A DNA stretch of 33,745 bases, from contig CAYWIE010000026.1 of NCBI GenBank assembly GCA_964458275.1, forward strand, positions 1 through 33,745, in the 5' to 3' direction. Shown here piece by piece: positions 33,697-33,745 of the stretch. Each line of letters starts with the position of its first letter. The first letter of the stretch is position 1. The notes beneath the pieces are model-generated. The model searched no databases and was not told where the DNA came from. It saw only the letters and a program-made list of their open reading frames with translations. A program made the position numbers and the translations under genes. Source of the DNA: HGM04593 sp964458275 (GTDB taxonomy: Bacteria > Bacteroidota > Bacteroidia > Bacteroidales > Bacteroidaceae).

Positions 33697-33745
33697 AAAG
33701 AAGTACTGCAAGTCAGTTTAAATTATTGTGGCATTTTACTTTCAA

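Overview
This window reads as a stretch of chromosome from a member of the Bacteroidales (Bacteroidota), probably a gut or other host-associated species. The evidence is: Bacteroidota-type promoters (TTTG or TTG, then TAnnTTTG about 20 bp on), secreted glycosidases of families GH97, GH36, GH33 and GH43, a large class III fructose-bisphosphatase, a type IX secretion plug (DUF5103) protein, DUF1460 and DUF5063 proteins, and an acidic lipoprotein signal. The genus cannot be fixed from the sequence alone. No phage, plasmid, transposon, CRISPR or toxin-antitoxin genes were seen.

Layout. Positions 1-4479 (+) hold the 3' part of a class III FBPase, then dusB, a secreted metallophosphoesterase and a secreted GH43-like enzyme. 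At 4484-5821 (-) a MerR regulator and a membrane-anchored M23 peptidase diverge from alaS (6003-8621), which is followed by a PH-like membrane protein. Positions 9178-14147 (-) carry a small lipoprotein, a multidomain GH33 sialidase and a GH36 alpha-galactosidase. Positions 14369-18582 (+) are a housekeeping run: PASTA protein, RluD-type pseudouridine synthase, MnmA, XseA and XseB. A GH97 glycosidase of the retaining alpha-galactosidase type follows (18780-20732), then an ECF sigma factor behind a structured leader. The sigma gene converges on the DUF5103 plug gene (21457-22707, -).

Positions 22850-29992 (+) hold a DUF1460 amidase-like protein, DUF5063, a DEDDy 3'-5' exonuclease, an RlmI-type methyltransferase, RuvX/YqgF, peptide deformylase, a secreted TPR protein and a ZIP/GufA metal transporter. 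The window ends with a patatin-like protein fused to an outer-membrane barrel, two identical tandem tRNA-Arg(ACG) genes and a BASS-family transporter.

How it fits together: much of the content is translation and RNA modification (alaS, dusB, rluD, mnmA, rlmI, def, tRNA-Arg), interleaved with envelope and glycan-foraging functions. Sialidase plus two alpha-galactosidases would suit stripping terminal sialic acid and alpha-galactose from host or dietary glycans, although no SusC/SusD pair is present here. The most notable signals are two overlapping divergent promoters between the M23 peptidase gene and alaS, strong codon optimisation of the GH97 gene (no ATA among 34 isoleucines), and a long hairpin just upstream of the ECF sigma start. 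No clearly new multi-gene system was found.
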